From: Saccharicrinis sp. UBA6048
GTDB lineage: Bacteria; Bacteroidota; Bacteroidia; Bacteroidales; Marinilabiliaceae
Length of the DNA: 44,809 nucleotides
Assembly (NCBI GenBank): GCA_002429115.1
Contig: DIYS01000071.1
Coordinates: forward strand, 1-44,809
Direction of reading: 5' to 3'
In this document: positions 8,758-18,100 of the stretch, in pieces
Position numbering within the stretch: the stretch's first letter is position 1
Layout of the letters: every line of letters begins with the position of its first letter
Program-made: the position numbers and the translations under genes
Notes under the pieces: generated by a model
Told to the model about the DNA's origin: nothing
Databases searched by the model: none
Seen by the model: only the letters and a program-made list of their open reading frames with translations

Positions 8758-8765
8758 TATCTTTG
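8758..8765 (+). promoter_or_regulatory. TAnnTTTG promoter element for waaA
   Basis: TATCTTTG, then CC, ends 16 bases before the waaA ATG at 8782. It matches the Bacteroidota -7 box and implies a very short 5' leader. Confidence 0.6.
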
Positions 8766-8781
8766 CCAAAAAAATAATTCA

Positions 8782-10008
8782 ATGACATTACTATATAATA
8801 TTGGTATTGGTGTTTATTCGCTGCTGATAAATCTGGTAGCCCCTTTTAATTCAAAAGCTCGCTTATTAAATCAGGGACGTAAGAAAACAAATGAGTTTCT
8901 TAAAGCAAATCAGCTGGATGGAAAAATAATATGGTTCCACGCTGCCAGTTTAGGGGAATTTGAGCAAGGACGACCGGTTATTGAAGCGATAAAATCTAAG
9001 CATCCGGAATATAAGATGGTTTTGACATTCTTTTCACCGTCTGGTTATGAGGTTCGAAAGAATTTTGCATTGGCCGACTATATATTGTACCTGCCTGCTG
9101 ATACAAAACGTAATGCCAAGAGGTTTATTCGGGCAATAAATCCGGAAAAGGTATTCTTTATTAAGTATGAGTTCTGGTTTCATTATTTGACTGAATTATC
9201 GAAACGAACTATTCCGGTTTACGGTATTTCGATGATATTCCGTAAGGAACAGGAGTTTTTCAAATCCTATGGTGGATGGTTCAGAAAGATGCTTAAGGCT
9301 TTCAATAAGTTTTACGTTCAGGATGATGTTTCAGGGGACCTGTTAAAAGGTATTGGTCATGAGAATTACTCGGTAGCCGGTGATACACGTTTTGATAGAG
9401 TAAGAGACATTGCTTTAGAGTCCAAAGATTTTGATTTAGTGAAGGATTTTGTTGGTGACAGCAAGCAAGTAATTGTGGCAGGTAGTACTTGGGCAACGGA
9501 TGAAGAGGTTTTGATTAAGTATATTCAGGAAGTTAATCAGGATGTAAAGGTGATTATGGCACCTCATGAAATACACGAGGAGCATATTCAACAGATAGAA
9601 TCAAAATTGCGCGTACCTTACCTCAGGTATACCAAGCCATCGGGAGATGTTCTCCAGGCAAGGGTGTTAATTGTGGATACCATTGGTATGTTATCATCCA
9701 TCTATAAATACGGACAAGTCGCCTATATTGGAGGTGGCTTTGGTGTGGGTATTCATAATACGCTTGAGGCAGCTACTTATGGGATGCCTGTTGTCTTCGG
9801 GCCGAAGTATAAGAAGTTTAAAGAGGCACGTGATCTGATCTCCCTTAAGGCGGGGTATTCTATTAAATCAGAATCAGAGTTTACAAAAAAGGTTGAGTCG
9901 TTTTGGGATGATGAACAATTGTTGAAAACAGCTTCCCAAAATTCGAAGGATTATGTGGATAAAATGTGTGGAGCTACTCAATTGATTTTAGAGGAGATTT
10001 TTGTTTAA
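8782..10008 (+). CDS. waaA: 3-deoxy-D-manno-octulosonic acid (Kdo) transferase
   Basis: A 408-residue GT30 glycosyltransferase that adds Kdo from CMP-Kdo to the lipid A precursor at the inner-membrane cytoplasmic face. Visible features: N-terminal membrane anchor (about residues 1-22), WFHAASLGEFEQGRP with Glu59 as the likely catalytic base, the SPSGYEV segment, FIKYEFWFHYL, VAGDTRFDRV at the domain border, AGSTWATDEEVL, MAPHEIHEEHI and the C-terminal CMP-Kdo-binding segment AYIGGGFGVGIHNTLEAATYGMPVVFGP. Length and order are typical. Flanked by its own promoter and a clear terminator, it is monocistronic. Together with the PagL-like and Wzi-like genes it makes this an LPS/envelope neighbourhood. 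Confidence 0.95.
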   Translation: MTLLYNIGIGVYSLLINLVAPFNSKARLLNQGRKKTNEFLKANQLDGKIIWFHAASLGEFEQGRPVIEAIKSKHPEYKMVLTFFSPSGYEVRKNFALADYILYLPADTKRNAKRFIRAINPEKVFFIKYEFWFHYLTELSKRTIPVYGISMIFRKEQEFFKSYGGWFRKMLKAFNKFYVQDDVSGDLLKGIGHENYSVAGDTRFDRVRDIALESKDFDLVKDFVGDSKQVIVAGSTWATDEEVLIKYIQEVNQDVKVIMAPHEIHEEHIQQIESKLRVPYLRYTKPSGDVLQARVLIVDTIGMLSSIYKYGQVAYIGGGFGVGIHNTLEAATYGMPVVFGPKYKKFKEARDLISLKAGYSIKSESEFTKKVESFWDDEQLLKTASQNSKDYVDKMCGATQLILEEIFV

Positions 10009-10035
10009 CTTATAAGAAGTTGACATTTAACGATT

Positions 10036-10068
10036 AAACCGGAGTTGTTTTGCAATTCCGGTTTTTTA
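10036..10068 (+). terminator. Intrinsic terminator after waaA
   Basis: A 12-bp stem (AAACCGGAGTTG with CAATTCCGGTTT, one G-U pair) with loop TTTTG, followed by a T-run, 27 bases after the waaA stop. Confidence 0.85.
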
Positions 10069-10450
10069 TTTGGCCATACTTGAAAAGATGTTGATAAGAT
10101 TCCAAATATTGGACTATAGCTTTAAATTAAAGACGAAGTAATTAAAGCGTGTCACTTTAAATGGCATAAACCGCTTGAAATTTCAGGGGTTCTTAAATAT
10201 GCAATACTTGGCTTGGATTTTTATTTTGTTGTTGATAAAAATATCGTTTTGGGAAACTTTCACTACGTTGGCTAATTGCTAAAAGGCTGAAAAACAAAAA
10301 TATAAAGTTTTGTTTTGGATAACTTTTTGGTATTGTTGATAACTAATGTTTGCTCAAAAGTGGTGTCGTTAGTAACTTGCAGTCATAGAAAATTGACATC
10401 AAAAAAATATTAAATACCATTTTATCAACGTCTTAAATTTTTGTGACCAA
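10069..10450. other. Long leader region upstream of nrdJ with repeated GTTGATAA
   Basis: A 380-base AT-rich gap. The 8-mer GTTGATAA occurs on the plus strand at 10090-10097, 10231-10238 and 10335-10342, and in reverse orientation at 10422-10429, the last one 21 bases before the nrdJ ATG. No convincing TAnnTTTG box, NrdR-like box or cobalamin-riboswitch core was recognised. No open frame in it looks coding. Confidence 0.4.
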
Positions 10451-13006
10451 ATGGCTGTTAAAGAAATCGACCTAAAATCTAAAAAAGTGAGTAAAATTTA
10501 TACCTACGACGAGGCTTTTGAAGAATCTCTGAAATATTTCCAGGGGGATGAGTTAGCTGCACGGGTATGGGTTAATAAGTATGCCTTAAAAGATTCAGAT
10601 GGTAATATCTATGAATCGAATCCGGATGAAATGCATTGGCGATTAGCTCGCGAAATTGCCCGTATTGAGGAGAAGTACCCTAACCCAATGACAGTTACAA
10701 AACTGTACGATTTAATGAAGAATTTCAGATACATCGTACCTCAGGGTGGACCAATGTCGGGTATTGGTAATACTTTCCAGATTGCATCTTTATCAAACTG
10801 TTTTGTGATTGGTGATGATGGACCATCGGATTCGTACGGTGGTATCATGAAGGTTGATCAGGAACAGGTACAGCTAATGAAGCGTCGTGGTGGTGTTGGT
10901 CATGACTTGTCACACATCCGTCCGAAGGGCTCACCGGTTAAAAATTCAGCCTTGACATCAACAGGTATTGTGCCATTTATGGAGCGCTTCAGTAATTCTA
11001 CTCGCGAAGTTGCACAAGACGGTCGTCGTGGTGCTCTGATGTTGAGTGTGTCGATCAAGCATCCGGATTCAGAGTCATTTATTGATGCCAAAATGGAGCA
11101 GGGGAAAGTTACCGGGGCGAATGTTTCGGTTAAGATTGACGATGAGTTTATGCAGGCCGTAGTTGATGGTGAAAAATATACCCAGAGTTATCCTGTGGGA
11201 TCTAAGGAGCCAAGTTATACAACGGATATTGATGCAGGCGCTTTATGGTCTAAAATTGTTCACAATGCATGGAAATCAGCTGAGCCGGGCATTTTATTCT
11301 GGGACACCATTATTAAGGAATCGGTGCCTGATTGTTATGCCGACTTAGGTTACCGAACTGTTTCAACAAACCCTTGTGGCGAAATTCCACTTTGTCCGTA
11401 TGATAGCTGTCGTTTAATTGCATTGAATCTTTATTCATACGTTGATCATCCGTTTACGCCTAAAGCGAAGTTTAATTTTAAATTGTTCCGCGAGCATGTA
11501 GCCTATGCACAACGTATCATGGATGACATCATTGATCTTGAATTGGAGAAAATTGATGGTATTCTGGCTAAGATTATTTCTGATCCGGAAAGTGATACAG
11601 TGAAGCGCGTAGAGCGCGAATTGTGGGAAAATATCCGCAAAAAAGCTGAAGAAGGTCGTCGTACGGGTGTTGGTATTACAGCTGAGGGTGATATGTTGGC
11701 AGCTTTGAACTTGCAGTATGGTAGTGATGTGGCTGTTGATTTCTCCATTGAAGTACATAAAAATCTGGCATTGGCTGCTTACGGTTCATCGGTTGAGTTG
11801 GCTAAAGACAGAGGTGCATTCCCGATTTTTGATGCTAAAAAAGAAGCTAATAATCCATTTATAAACCGATTGTTTGAAGCTGATTCAGAATTAGCTGAGA
11901 ATATGAAGAAATACGGTCGTCGTAATATTGCGGCATTAACCATTGCTCCGACCGGAACAACCAGCTTGATGACGCAAACAACCTCTGGTATTGAGCCGGT
12001 ATTCTTGCCAGTATACAAGCGTCGTCGTAAAGTGAATCCAAATGATCCTGAAGTTCGTGTTGATTTCATCGATGAGGTAGGTGATAGCTGGGAAGAATAC
12101 ACAGTATTCCACCACAAGTTTGTCACTTGGATGGAAGCCAACGGACACGAAACGGCTAAGAACTATTCGCAGGAAGAGTTGGATGAGTTGGTAGCTCAGT
12201 CGCCTTACTACAAAGCAACGTCTAACGATGTTGACTGGTTGAATAAAGTTCGTATGCAAGGCGGTGTTCAAAAATGGGTAGATCACTCAATTAGTGTAAC
12301 GATCAATTTACCGGCTGATGTATCGGAAGAATTGGTGGGTAAACTATACGTTGAAGCCTGGAAGAGCGGATGTAAAGGAGTGACTGTATACCGTGATGGC
12401 AGTCGCGCGGGTGTATTGGTATCGAATACTAAAAAAGAGGAGGAGAAAGAAGCAGGATTCCCTAAGAAACGTCCTCAGATATTGGATGCTGATGTAGTTC
12501 GTTTCCAAAATAATAAGGAGAAATGGATTGCTTTTGTAGGCTTGATTGATGGTAAGCCTTATGAAATCTTTACTGGTTTATCGGATGATGAAGATGGCAT
12601 TCTGTTGCCTAAGTCAGTTTTGGCCGGTAAGATCATTAAGAACAGGGAAGAGGATGGCACTTCAAGGTACGATTTCCAGTTTACTAATAAGCGTGGTTAT
12701 AAAACTACCATTGAAGGTCTGTCGCATAAATTTGATAAAGAATACTGGAATTACGCCAAATTAATCTCAGGTGTATTGCGTCACCAAATGCCGATTGAAG
12801 GTATTCTTGACCTGGTGGCAGGGCTTCAGTTAGACAGTGAGTCTATTAATACCTGGAAGAATGGTGTGGAGCGCGCACTTAAGAAGTATGTTCCGGATGG
12901 GACAAAGGCTAAAAAAGGTAAGTGTGAGAGCTGTGGATCAGACGAACTGATTTATCAGGAAGGTTGTTTGATCTGTAAGAGCTGTGGTTCATCGAAATGT
13001 GGTTAG
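10451..13006 (+). CDS. nrdJ: Adenosylcobalamin-dependent ribonucleoside-diphosphate reductase (class II)
   Basis: An 851-residue B12-dependent ribonucleotide reductase making deoxynucleotides without oxygen dependence. Features: SLSNCFVIGDDGPSDSYGG (first redox Cys, about residue 117), RRGGVGHDLSHIRPKGSPV, the thiyl-radical loop NPCGEIPLCP (Cys309), the phosphate-binding TIAPTGTTSLM (about 497-507), the KGVTVYRDGSR segment near 645 and a C-terminal TSCPD-like domain. The tail carries four Cys in two CxxC pairs (CESCGSDE, CKSCGSS) plus a last Cys, as in enzymes whose tail re-reduces the active site. No N-terminal ATP-cone precedes the 10-stranded barrel. It is a single gene; an unusual repeated 8-mer precedes it and a bidirectional terminator follows. 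Confidence 0.95.
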   Translation: MAVKEIDLKSKKVSKIYTYDEAFEESLKYFQGDELAARVWVNKYALKDSDGNIYESNPDEMHWRLAREIARIEEKYPNPMTVTKLYDLMKNFRYIVPQGGPMSGIGNTFQIASLSNCFVIGDDGPSDSYGGIMKVDQEQVQLMKRRGGVGHDLSHIRPKGSPVKNSALTSTGIVPFMERFSNSTREVAQDGRRGALMLSVSIKHPDSESFIDAKMEQGKVTGANVSVKIDDEFMQAVVDGEKYTQSYPVGSKEPSYTTDIDAGALWSKIVHNAWKSAEPGILFWDTIIKESVPDCYADLGYRTVSTNPCGEIPLCPYDSCRLIALNLYSYVDHPFTPKAKFNFKLFREHVAYAQRIMDDIIDLELEKIDGILAKIISDPESDTVKRVERELWENIRKKAEEGRRTGVGITAEGDMLAALNLQYGSDVAVDFSIEVHKNLALAAYGSSVELAKDRGAFPIFDAKKEANNPFINRLFEADSELAENMKKYGRRNIAALTIAPTGTTSLMTQTTSGIEPVFLPVYKRRRKVNPNDPEVRVDFIDEVGDSWEEYTVFHHKFVTWMEANGHETAKNYSQEELDELVAQSPYYKATSNDVDWLNKVRMQGGVQKWVDHSISVTINLPADVSEELVGKLYVEAWKSGCKGVTVYRDGSRAGVLVSNTKKEEEKEAGFPKKRPQILDADVVRFQNNKEKWIAFVGLIDGKPYEIFTGLSDDEDGILLPKSVLAGKIIKNREEDGTSRYDFQFTNKRGYKTTIEGLSHKFDKEYWNYAKLISGVLRHQMPIEGILDLVAGLQLDSESINTWKNGVERALKKYVPDGTKAKKGKCESCGSDELIYQEGCLICKSCGSSKCG

Positions 13007-13010
13007 TAAC

Positions 13011-13039
13011 CTGAGTTCGACGTAAAATTTTGAACTCAG
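13011..13039 (+). repeat. Inverted repeat just after nrdJ
   Basis: CTGAGTTC (13011-13018) and GAACTCAG (13032-13039) form an 8-bp perfect stem with a 13-base loop five bases after the nrdJ stop. There is no T-run after it, so it is not called a terminator. The rest of 13040-13290 holds no gene or motif that I recognise. Confidence 0.45.
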
Positions 13040-13291
13040 AACGCTTACAAATAGTAAGTTTCAAGTGTATATTGACGAAAGAATAGCGGGCTATTCTGAG
13101 ATGATTACACGAAGAAAATTGATGTTTGTAAGTGGAACTACCAAGCTTTGAATAAAAAACTGATCTACCGCGTCAAATTTTATTACAATAGTTTACTATT
13201 CCAATAAAGTTATTCCTTGTATATCAGCTTTTTATTTCAATCTGAGTTTTAAAATTTGAATCGAATTCAGGTTAGAATCTGCCCTATATGT

Positions 13292-13342
13292 AACCGAAAA
13301 AGAAAAGAGACGTTCATTGAGCGTCTCTTTTCTTTTTCGGTT
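13292..13342. terminator. Bidirectional terminator between nrdJ and porX
   Basis: A perfect 21-bp inverted repeat (AACCGAAAAAGAAAAGAGACG at 13292-13312, its complement at 13322-13342) with a 9-base loop. It is A/T-rich at the outer ends on both strands, so it can stop transcripts of the convergent nrdJ and porX genes. Confidence 0.85.
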
Positions 13343-13351
13343 ATTTTGAGA

Positions 13352-14911
13352 TTATGTAGTTCGTCCTTGCAGAGTCACGCAAGGAATTATCATTTCTTCC
13401 AGTGAGATGCCTCCATGTTGAAAGGTATCGCGGTAATAGCCGACGTAGTGGTTGTAATTGTTCGGATAGGCAAAGAAATCATTATTACCTGCAAAGATAT
13501 AAGCTGTGGATACATTGTATCGTGGCAGGAAAGCTTCCGACGGCTTTAAAATGTCGTACACTTCTTTTGTCTTGTAAGATAAATTCTTGCCCTGTTTATA
13601 CCGAAGGTTCGTATTCACATTCCGGTCGCCAACAACCTTAATAGGATTTTGAACCCGCGTTGTTCCATGGTCGGTGGTCAGCACAATTTTTACATTCTCA
13701 TCTTTTAAGCGCATCAGCAGTTCACGCAGAGACGAATGCATGTACCACGATTGAGTCAGGGATCTGTAGGCCGCTTCATCACGCGCCAGCTCTTTGATCA
13801 TCTTTACTTCGGTTCGGGCATGCGAAAGCATATCTACAAAGTTGAATACGATGGCATTTAAGTCATTATCCATCAGTTGGTGCAATTCCTCAATCAGGTT
13901 TTTGCCTGCCTCACCATCGGAAATCTTCCTGTAGGCATAACTGTTCTTTTTTCGGAAACGCTCCAACAGTGTTCCGAGCAATTCACCTTCGTATTTGTTT
14001 TTGCCCTCATCACTATCGTCATCCACCCAATATTGCGGGTACATTTCTTTGATCTGTGATGGCATCAGGCCAGAGAAAATAGCGTTACGGGCATATTGCG
14101 TAGCCGTTGGCAGGATGCTATAATAGGGTGTTTCGTCTTCAATTAAATAATCGGAAGATATGGCTCGTTTTAACACTTCCCATTGATCGAAGCGGAAGTT
14201 GTCGATAACGATAAAGAATACCTTTTTACCTGCATCCAGCTGAGGAAGCACCTTTGTTTTAACCAGGTTATTCGATAATAATGGCGCATCTTCAGGTTGT
14301 TTCAGCCAATCCAGATAATTGCGTTTGATAAATTTAGTAAAGGTTTGTGTGGCTTCATTTTTCTGCATCGAAAGCACTTCGTCCATGGCACCATCGCCCT
14401 GCTCCAGTTCCAGCTCCCAATACACGAGTTTTTTATACACATCCACCCAATCTTTATGAGTGAAAGAATCGTTGATTTTCAGGGCTATTTGACCAAATTG
14501 TGATTGGTAAGCAGAGGTGGTTGTTTTCGTAATTAGCTCTTTTTTGTCGATGTGCTTTTTGATCGATAGTAGAATTTGTCGAGGATTCACTGGTTTTATC
14601 AGGTAGTCGGCAATTTGGTTGCCAATGGCCTGATCCATGATGTCTTCCTCCTCGCTTTTGGTGATCATGATTACCGGAATTTCCGACCTTAACTCCTTGA
14701 GCTGTGTTAGTGTTTCAAGCCCTGAAATACCCGGCATGTTTTCATCCAGAAATATAAGATCAAAAAATGTCGATTTAATAATGTCTAGTGCGTCGTAACC
14801 ATTCGTCGCCGTTTCAACTTCGTATCCTTTCTCTTTTAGAAACAGAATATGAGCGCGCAAATGCTCAATCTCATCATCTACCCATAGTATTTTAACTCCA
14901 CTATCTGTCAT
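13352..14911 (-). CDS. porX: T9SS response regulator PorX (REC + PglZ phosphatase domain)
   Basis: A 519-residue two-domain regulator. Residues 5-122 are a receiver domain: acidic pair in WVDDE (about 11-14), phospho-acceptor Asp56 in IFLDENMPG, Thr83/Lys85 in MITKSEE and Lys106 in LIKPVNP. A helical linker leads to a PglZ/alkaline-phosphatase-fold domain (about 225-510) with metal-site motifs FIVIDNFRFDQW (Asp237), PTATQYARN (Thr271 as likely nucleophile), VDMLSHAR, and VLTTDHGTTRV. This layout defines PorX of Porphyromonas and relatives, where with the sensor PorY it controls T9SS genes and hydrolyses phosphodiesters such as signalling oligonucleotides. No porY or sigma factor is adjacent, but porW lies just upstream on the same strand and sprA is elsewhere in the window. 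Confidence 0.93.
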   Translation of the reverse strand: MTDSGVKILWVDDEIEHLRAHILFLKEKGYEVETATNGYDALDIIKSTFFDLIFLDENMPGISGLETLTQLKELRSEIPVIMITKSEEEDIMDQAIGNQIADYLIKPVNPRQILLSIKKHIDKKELITKTTTSAYQSQFGQIALKINDSFTHKDWVDVYKKLVYWELELEQGDGAMDEVLSMQKNEATQTFTKFIKRNYLDWLKQPEDAPLLSNNLVKTKVLPQLDAGKKVFFIVIDNFRFDQWEVLKRAISSDYLIEDETPYYSILPTATQYARNAIFSGLMPSQIKEMYPQYWVDDDSDEGKNKYEGELLGTLLERFRKKNSYAYRKISDGEAGKNLIEELHQLMDNDLNAIVFNFVDMLSHARTEVKMIKELARDEAAYRSLTQSWYMHSSLRELLMRLKDENVKIVLTTDHGTTRVQNPIKVVGDRNVNTNLRYKQGKNLSYKTKEVYDILKPSEAFLPRYNVSTAYIFAGNNDFFAYPNNYNHYVGYYRDTFQHGGISLEEMIIPCVTLQGRTT

Positions 14912-14970
14912 TTGAAACGTATATTTTTAATCAGGTTGTTACCAGATAAATTTATTGACCTATTGGATTT

Positions 14971-15049
14971 AACCACAAATTGAGGACTCCCGTGCAATTC
15001 ATATTGATCTAAGATAAACACATTTGTGTAATTTAGTCAATTTGTGGTT
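14971..15049. repeat. Interspersed inverted repeat between porX and porW
   Basis: AACCACAAATTGA at 14971-14983 is mirrored exactly by TCAATTTGTGGTT at 15037-15049. It fills most of the 192-base gap. It resembles the 'accacaaat...atttgtggt' palindromic repeats scattered between genes in Bacteroidota; that comparison is from memory. Confidence 0.55.
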
Positions 15050-15103
15050 TACAGGCTATATAAATCATCTTGATACTAGCGTCTAAAATCTTGATACTTT
15101 TTA

Positions 15104-18100
15104 TTAATAATTTGCATTGTAGAAGGCTTCGTATTCTGCCATCTTCTCGCCGTTTTTGATCTTAGCAAAGTTCTCCGTTGTCACAGCCCAAATGTAATGT
15201 TCGCGTGTTTTTATATCGCGCATCAGGTGTTGGGCCTTTTTAACACTGTCAATAAATTTCAAGGCATCGGCAGCATTTGAGAAGGACTCAATTTGCAACA
15301 TCTTATAAGACGCACCATAATCGTTTAAACTAACTTTAGCATCACTTCCAATGTTGTTGCGAGCATGAGCTTGATATAGCTTCTGAATCTTCTTATAATC
15401 AATACGAGTTTTTTTGATGATGACATACACGTTATGAGCAGCCTCTTTGTTTAGTTCAAATATGGACGCCTCTTTCTCAGGTTCAGTCTGTTCTGTTACA
15501 GCGGTTTCAGCTGCAATAGCCGTCTTTGTTTCTTCTTTTTCAACCACCGGAGTTTCTACAATAGGTGTCGTCTGAGGTTTTTCCTCTACCACTTCTGTTT
15601 GTTGAGTTGCTTTTGAGGTTTCTCCAGGTTGCGAAACCAGGTTGGTTGTATTGGTATCACTAACAGGCTGCTCTTCCTTCGGAGTTTCGTCTGTCTCTTT
15701 ATTCAGGATATCTTTAGGAACCCGTAATTTCTCTTTTACTTCAACTTCATTAGTTGAAGCTTGCCCTTTAACCTTATCGAGCTCCTCAGCTTCAACATGC
15801 TGCAAGTAGTATTTGGCAAAAAACTCTTTGTAGTCGTTCACCAGGCCTGACAAGTAGAATTTGTTGTAGTTACTTTCTGACAATACCACAATATTGTCGG
15901 TAAACAGCCTGAAATTGAAGAAGTCAGGATTTTCACGTAAGCCGTAGAAATAATCCATCGCTTCCACACGGTTGGCAAAACCACTTACAGTCAATGCAGG
16001 CGAGCCATCCAGTAATCGAATCTCTTTTATTTCGAAATCGTGGAGCAGATAGCGTGAGAAGTTGTAATTGGCCACATTGTAAATAGCCCTGTTCATGTCT
16101 TCCGCTAGAATATCCATTACAATTAGTTCGTAGGCTTCATCGTCAACATACACAAAGTCAGCAATCTGTTCAAGCCCCAATTCAGCATCCGGAGAGCTAC
16201 TTTCAGTACTTGTTTTTATGCCTGGAGCCGAAGCATACAATGTTCCCTGGACAGGTGTTTTGCCTTCTCTTAGCTGTTCGAGCAATGACTGTGCAAGCAC
16301 CGCTTCTTCGCCCTGCTCATCATTGGCAATGATGGTTTCCATATCGCTACTGAAAGGATCACTCATGCCAGTTTTGGCATACGATAAGCCTCTTAGCAGA
16401 AGGTACTTGTTGATGAGCTTGTTTTCGTCTTTGTCAACTGCGTTAATGGCAGTACTACTTTGGTGAATGACATTTTCAAAGCGTCCGAATAAGAACTCTT
16501 CATAAGTGCTTTCATAGGCTTTTTCCTGAGCTGATTTCTTAGCCAATAGCTTAGTCGCAAATTCAGGGTCATTTAAATACTCAACAAAACGATGATCAGG
16601 AAACTCCCTTTCTATTCTGTTTTTTGTTGCGAGCATTCCGTCTTCATCGTTATTCAGGCGATACGCATTATGCAACGCGATAAGTGCCACATCTCTCGAC
16701 TGCGCATTCGGGTAGCGGGCTAATAAATCCTCCAGAGCTTCAATTGCTTTAGGATAGTTTTCCAGTCGATCCATAAAAACAAAACCCTGCTCAAGTAAGG
16801 CGGCTTCAATCTTCTCATCAGATTCCTTTCTCATTTCAGGGCTAAGAGGTATATCGGCCAGCAACTGTTCGCGTGTCGGAATATCTACTGAAGTCTTATT
16901 ATTGTCCTCATTGCCTTGTACGGCTGTTTCTTTACTTTCCTTCTTCTCTTTTGAGGCATCGGCAAAAGGATCATCAGGCAGATCAAAAGGATCATCGTCA
17001 TTCACTTCTTCAGCCATTGTGCTTTTATCTTTACGACGCCAGTTATCTTCCAGTTTACGTTTACCCCATCGTTTTTCAAACTCCATCTTACCAAGCCCCA
17101 TCGACGTTTGGTTGTAGAAATACCATTTACCCGTTTGTCCAAAGTTATTTGCGGAGCGGGAATCCTGGTAGAAAAAAGCATCATCCAACTGTTCTTCTTC
17201 CTGTTGTTTGGCAAGGCGCTGTTGTTCTTCTTCTTTTTGTGCAATGATGTCATCAAGGTAGGCATATAGAACAGGTTCGCTCATATCGGCCAATCTTTGC
17301 AGGCTATCTTCGCGCTGAACAGTTAATAAGTGGTCGATCAAACCGCTTAATCCATAATGGCGTTCCTTGAGTTCGTCAATACGTTCGTAATCTTCATTGA
17401 TCACCGTCAGGGCACTATCGTAATAAAAGTAGGCATTGGCATAATCCATCTGGTCGTAATAAATCTCACCGGCAGCACGATAAGAAAGACCTTTTTGATT
17501 GTTGTTATCAATGCTGTAATTGACCGACTTTTTAAAATTCCGTAATGCTTCTGGTTCGTTATTCTCTTGCAGGGCAACTCTACCGAAAGCAAAGTAGATC
17601 CGATCCAGGTAATCTTTATTCTTTTTTTCTTTACGTAACTTATGCAACTGCTTTTTTACTTCTGCAATATCTGCATTTTGGTAGATGATCGATGCCTGGT
17701 TGACTTTGGCATTAAAAGTCATCTCATAATCGGTGCTTGATTTGGCAACGTATCCAAATGCTTCTGCAGCCTCCTGTCGCTGATCATTGATCAGGTATAG
17801 CTGACCAAGAATATAATTGTAGCGCAATCGCTGATGTTTCCGCTTCTCATCAGTCGCGGCATTCTTCATATATACGATGGCTTCAGTGTATTTTTGCTGA
17901 ACAATCAAAAGGTTGGCATAGGTAGCCATGTATTCTGCATACAGGTTTAATGGCGCATTGCCTCCCAGATCATAACTTTCAAGAGCAGCCAGCGCTCCAA
18001 TGTAATCGCCACTGTTGGTATAAGCACGTGCCTGCCATATGAGTGCTTCATACATCGACTCCGAGTCGGGAAAATCACGAATAACCTGCTGTAGTGTTCG

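Noticed and set aside
10069..10450. Cobalamin riboswitch before the B12-dependent reductase
   Set aside because: No B12-box-like GCCACTG core or compact paired leader was found.
11435..12286. Several minus-strand frames of 60-120 residues inside nrdJ
   Set aside because: All are antisense to conserved nrdJ regions and show no domain.
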